A stretch of DNA of 64,000 nt from an uncultured Clostridia bacterium (GTDB lineage: Bacteria; Bacillota; Clostridia; Oscillospirales; Ruminococcaceae), in contig CANQFZ010000001.1 of assembly GCA_947600065.1 (NCBI GenBank), positions 62,001 through 126,000 of the forward strand, read 5' to 3'. Below the pieces are notes generated by a model. It saw only the letters and a list, made by a program, of their open reading frames with translations. It searched no databases and was not told the DNA's origin. This document shows, piece by piece, positions 60,603 through 64,000 of this stretch (positions are counted from its first letter, which is position 1; each line of letters starts with the position of its first letter). Both the position numbers and the translations under genes were made by a program.

Positions 60603-60747
60603 GTACATGTACTAATAAGAATAATACATATAACACTTTTAGTACAAGCTGTCGGGTATATTTTATTGAGCTGTTTGAGGGGGAATGTAAAATTCAAATG
60701 ATCACAAAACAAATTCTTAAAAACAAGCGGCATGAAAGGATAAGACT

Positions 60748-61230
60748 ATGAGAGAGAAAAGAATCAGCAGGCTACAGATAATATTGGTGTTCATCTTACT
60801 GTGCGGCTTAGGTTGTTACTTTATAGTTTTCATTATCCCGAATTTCATTAAGAACGAAGATGGTTTAAATGCCGAATTATCATCAAGCGGAGAATTTTAT
60901 TCAAGTAATGTTTCAGCATTTGAAAAATCCCTTATGGGAGAATGTAATCTCCTTGTAAAATTCAAGGGAGCCGAAACGGAATATTTCCCTCACGGTGACA
61001 CTTACAGCATAAATACAAGGCAGATAAACATGATAACGTCAAGCGACAAAGGATATCAATTCGATCGCTTTATTGAAAACGAAAAATTAAAAGTCAAAGG
61101 AAATTATTACGGAAAGCTGTATTCCGTTTTAATTGATTATAAGATCTCGGCCTTTACCGGAAAGGGCTATCCCAGAGAACCATACGAAGAAGAATGTCTC
61201 GGAAATTTTTATTTAAATGTTCATTCATAA
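60748..61230 (+). CDS. Membrane-anchored protein preceding FtsX-like permeases
   Basis: 160 residues. One N-terminal helix (about 8-33), then an extracytoplasmic part with no motif recognised (FKGAETEYFPHGDTYS; ends LGNFYLNVHS). It is 12 bp before an FtsX-like permease, so it may be a partner or sensor lipoprotein-like subunit. GAAAGGATAAG precedes the ATG. Confidence 0.65.
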   Translation: MREKRISRLQIILVFILLCGLGCYFIVFIIPNFIKNEDGLNAELSSSGEFYSSNVSAFEKSLMGECNLLVKFKGAETEYFPHGDTYSINTRQINMITSSDKGYQFDRFIENEKLKVKGNYYGKLYSVLIDYKISAFTGKGYPREPYEEECLGNFYLNVHS

Positions 61231-61242
61231 GGGGCGAGATAT

Positions 61243-62406
61243 ATGTTTTTAAAGTACATATCTAATAATTTTAAAAAGCACAAATTGAAGTATATTGTAA
61301 TGGCACTGTGTGAGATAGTGTTGTTGCTTATTTCTCTTTTTGCAAGCTGTACGGTAATGAATTATGTTATCGAAAAGAACTATGCCGTGGAAAATGCAAA
61401 GGGATTTACTTTTTCATTTCCCGATGCCGAAGGTTTAAGCCCCAACGACCCTAAATACGCCGAAAAAATTGACAAATGTCCCGATGCGGAAAGTCTAAGA
61501 GAAAGGATATATGAATTTTGCAGACGCTCGCCTGTTGAATTGTCGTATGTGTCTATAAGACTTGCCGACAATAAATATAATTATACCGTTACTGATTATT
61601 ACTTTGTCACATACGACGACCTTGTGGATTTCTATGAGAAATCAATGTCAATGTCCGCAGGTACATATCCTACCGAAGAACAGTATTTAAATCATGAAAA
61701 GGTCGTTGTTCTCGGAATGCTCCCGACATGGCTGGGACGAGATCCGTTTGCCTATTCCGATGAAAGTCATGTACTTTTCGGAAAAAATGACGACGAATAT
61801 CTTGTTGTCGGGAATAATCCCATAAACGATTGTTTCAGCATTTTATGGGGAAGCGAGCCGGATAATTCAAAGGTTTGCTCTGTCGCTCTTATCTCAAAGG
61901 ACTTAGTGACAGATGAACAGAAAAAAGAAACAGAAGCCCTGTTTAAAGAAATAGTCGCTCCCGATATAAATATTGCAAACACCTGGCTCCCAAGCAACGA
62001 CGGCTTGCTTGAGATACGCAAAAGCGTTTCTATCATTATAATGACGTTGGCTCTGCTCGTAATATCCGCATTTATTATCCTTGCGATCTTTAAGTATATG
62101 ACAGACGAGCACAGAAACGAATATGCCGTTTTAAGGCTTTGCGGCTACGGGAAATTTAAGGCATTGGCTTTTCCGTTTGTTGAGATAATTTCCATTTCGG
62201 CGGTCTGCTCGGTTTTGTCGTGCGTTATTTTCTCGCTTTTCATTCCGCTTTTAAAGAAGAATTTCCCTGCGGTTGCGGTGTTGTTTGACTTCGGTTTTTT
62301 TGCGATCTTTACTGTAGGATTTATAGCAATAACGGCTATTATGTTTGCTGTTTATATTGCCCCGTCGTTAAACAGATCGGTGAGCGATGAACTTCGGGAA
62401 ATGTGA
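61243..62406 (+). CDS. FtsX-like permease, copy A
   Basis: 387 residues: one N-terminal helix (about 17-40), a large outside domain (about 45-260) and three C-terminal helices (about 262-285, 310-335, 350-375) with the short ending VSDELREM. This is the MacB/FtsX permease fold. Starts MFLKYISNNFKKHKLKY, nearly the same as the third copy. No ATPase gene is visible in the window. GGGGCGAG precedes the ATG. Confidence 0.82.
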   Translation: MFLKYISNNFKKHKLKYIVMALCEIVLLLISLFASCTVMNYVIEKNYAVENAKGFTFSFPDAEGLSPNDPKYAEKIDKCPDAESLRERIYEFCRRSPVELSYVSIRLADNKYNYTVTDYYFVTYDDLVDFYEKSMSMSAGTYPTEEQYLNHEKVVVLGMLPTWLGRDPFAYSDESHVLFGKNDDEYLVVGNNPINDCFSILWGSEPDNSKVCSVALISKDLVTDEQKKETEALFKEIVAPDINIANTWLPSNDGLLEIRKSVSIIIMTLALLVISAFIILAIFKYMTDEHRNEYAVLRLCGYGKFKALAFPFVEIISISAVCSVLSCVIFSLFIPLLKKNFPAVAVLFDFGFFAIFTVGFIAITAIMFAVYIAPSLNRSVSDELREM

Positions 62407-62416
62407 GGTGAAACAA

Positions 62417-63559
62417 ATGGGATATTTAAAATTATCTTTTTCATCTTTCAGTAAAAACAAGCTCACTTTTGTTTTTATGGTTATTGTTATTGCCGTACTT
62501 TTTCTGACGGTAAATTTTATGATATCCACGCTCGCTGACAGGCAGATGCTCACAAAGGGATATGAAAAGGTTTTAAGCGATAATACGGCTGTTGTGTGCG
62601 ATATAAATTACACGGTAAAAAGGGCGCAGGGTCTTGTCGGCAGTTATAAAGAATCGCGCGAACAGATATTGTCCGACATAACCGACGAATATGAATTATA
62701 CTTTTCCGCAAAAGAATACGGAAAGCGCTCGGACGGAGAAGAAGTCGTTGTTATAGCGGTTTCGGACGAAATTTATAATAATCTTGCTCTGCCGCTTGTT
62801 TCGGGGGATTATTCCGAAGCGGTAGCGTGCTTCGGTCTTCCCGACGAGAGCGTTACGGTAAATAAAAACGGCTGTATAAGTGAAATAAAGATATCGGGCA
62901 ATCTTACTAAAGACACTTATCTTCCTATCTCAAATTCATTCAGCACATCTAACGATTTTACTGCGAGCGACCTGTATTCCGATCCTGGAGAAAATAACAG
63001 TTTTATCATTGCAAGAACAAGCAGCTTTAATACAGATATGGACTTTTCTTGCGATATGTGCTTTCTCGTTCACTTCCCCGAAAACTTTGATGAAAACATA
63101 GCAAAGCTCAGAGAAAAAGCAGGCGTTCAAGAGGGCAAAGCGATCCTCAATAACTCGCAGAAGGCTTTGTGGGAGGACTTGGCGGATTTCATTCCCGTTG
63201 TGGTCTGCATTTTGCTGGTGGTAATAATCGGCACAATGAGCATTTCCATAATCCTGAACAAATACAACGAAAAGCGCGGAGGCGTGCTCTGGATATGCGG
63301 CTTTAGCAGAAAACAAATATTGTTCGCGCACTTTGTGAATATGCTGATTATTTTTGTTGTCGCGGCGATTTTAAGCGTCGGAGCATTTTTCATAATGTCG
63401 CTTTTGCAAATTGAACTTGTCGTTTCGGCAAATCTTTCGGCTGCAAACATAATCGCAACTGTAGCTCTATCATTGATCTTGATTTTAGCGTCAATGATGA
63501 TCCCTGCAATAAAGAGCAAGAAAACTACACCTATTGAATATTTAAGGAGGGCGAAATAA
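62417..63559 (+). CDS. FtsX-like permease, copy B
   Basis: About 380 residues from ATG 62417, after GTGAGGTG; the longer frame from 62387 overlaps the previous gene. Layout: helix (about 17-37), outside domain (about 40-250), helices near 258-282, 305-330 and 340-370, ending TPIEYLRRAK as in FtsX-type permeases. It overlaps the next gene by one base (TAATG). Confidence 0.82.
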   Translation: MGYLKLSFSSFSKNKLTFVFMVIVIAVLFLTVNFMISTLADRQMLTKGYEKVLSDNTAVVCDINYTVKRAQGLVGSYKESREQILSDITDEYELYFSAKEYGKRSDGEEVVVIAVSDEIYNNLALPLVSGDYSEAVACFGLPDESVTVNKNGCISEIKISGNLTKDTYLPISNSFSTSNDFTASDLYSDPGENNSFIIARTSSFNTDMDFSCDMCFLVHFPENFDENIAKLREKAGVQEGKAILNNSQKALWEDLADFIPVVVCILLVVIIGTMSISIILNKYNEKRGGVLWICGFSRKQILFAHFVNMLIIFVVAAILSVGAFFIMSLLQIELVVSANLSAANIIATVALSLILILASMMIPAIKSKKTTPIEYLRRAK

Positions 63560-64000
63560 TGTTTTTAAGGTACATCTTAAACTCAATTAAGAAATACCCC
63601 GTGAAATATGCCGTTATTGCGATTTGCGAGGTTTTGATTTTAGTGATTTCGCTTTTTGCTTCTTGCGTGCTGATGAATTATTCATCTGAAGATGAAAAGA
63701 AAAGGGCAATGTCATTTTTCTTTTCATTTTCAAAATTAGACACTGTGCATATAACTACGAACAATCTCTCCGAAGAAGATGAAGCATTTATTGCCGAGGA
63801 TTTTGCAAATCTTCCGTACACAACGGATATGCGCGAAAGGATATATAAATTCTGCGAACAATCACCTATTAAAATAAATAACGTGGAAATAATGTTAAAA
63901 GGGTGGGAAAAGAATAGTTACATGATAAACGTGCATTATTTTCCTGCTTATGAGGATCTGATATATTATTTTACCGAAAGCGGCAAGCCCGATTGGTCAT
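63559..64000 (+). CDS. FtsX-like permease, copy C (3' end outside window)
   Basis: Open to the window edge from ATG 63559, which overlaps the stop of copy B. The first 147 residues start MFLRYILNSIKKYPVKY and include ISLFASCVLMNY; they match copy A (MFLKYISNNFKKHKLKY, ISLFASCTVMNY) closely, so this is a paralogue of copy A rather than of copy B. Confidence 0.8.
   Translation, partial: MFLRYILNSIKKYPVKYAVIAICEVLILVISLFASCVLMNYSSEDEKKRAMSFFFSFSKLDTVHITTNNLSEEDEAFIAEDFANLPYTTDMRERIYKFCEQSPIKINNVEIMLKGWEKNSYMINVHYFPAYEDLIYYFTESGKPDWS

Overview
The window looks like a chromosome segment of an anaerobic low-to-mid-GC Firmicute, most likely a clostridial (Oscillospiraceae/Ruminococcaceae-like) species. 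Support comes from the gene order RNase J, gdpP, rplI, dnaB, tilS, hpt, ftsH; the gmk-priA-def-fmt-rsmB-rlmN-prpC-prkC-rsgA run; the DUF370/RemA gene before gmk; many consensus TTGACA-17-TATAAT promoters; and strong GGAGG-type ribosome binding sites. The species cannot be fixed from sequence alone.

Layout. 1-8.4 kb: c-di-AMP turnover (gdpP), replication (dnaB), translation (rplI, tilS), purine salvage (hpt), FtsH protease and a GNAT enzyme. 8.5-12.2 kb: two zinc-ribbon membrane proteins and a DRE-TIM aldolase-like enzyme, separated by intergenic DNA full of degenerate 7-bp repeats and hairpins. 12.2-12.95 kb: a gene-free stretch with at least six near-perfect hairpins. 12.97-24.7 kb: a long co-directional housekeeping cluster (remA, gmk, priA, two peptide deformylases, fmt, rsmB, rlmN, PP2C phosphatase, PASTA kinase, rsgA), which links start-Met formylation and deformylation, rRNA modification and Ser/Thr phospho-signalling. 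24.7-27.0 kb: a metal-binding HMA-domain gene behind a DtxR-like palindrome, and a secreted CAP-domain protein.

27,167-27,516 is the tmRNA gene (ssrA). Its last 26 bases plus one more form a 27-bp direct repeat at 27,491 and 60,035. These are the attL and attR of a 32.5-kb siphovirus-type prophage that uses the ssrA 3' end as its attachment site and keeps the gene whole. Rightward (plus) genes at the right end form the lysogeny module: CI-like repressor, a TM2-HIRAN membrane protein, a promoter plus structured RNA plus terminator in front of a NYN-domain nuclease, and the integrase. Leftward genes run early to late: Cro-like regulator, BRO/KilAC antirepressor, PAPS-reductase-like protein, DUF669, DEAD helicase, two ATPases, primase-helicase, RusA, HNH, terS/terL, portal, protease, capsid, connectors, tail genes with a textbook -1 frameshift (G/GT), tape measure, tail tip, holin and endolysin. 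A self-contained toxin-antitoxin cassette with its own promoter and terminator sits in the opposite direction inside the head-tail connector genes.

Right of attR the host DNA holds a dense set of hairpins, a heptamer array pair, and a diverged copy of the segment found just inside attL, suggesting repeated integration at ssrA. The window ends in an operon of FtsX-like permeases, two complete and one cut by the window edge.

The observations most worth following are the RNA-terminator-NYN nuclease cassette next to the integrase, the TM2-HIRAN protein, the opposed toxin-antitoxin cassette, the GTGAC-rich inverted-repeat cluster beside the primase-helicase, the exact 19-bp palindrome shared by two distant prophage sites, and the heptamer-array family.
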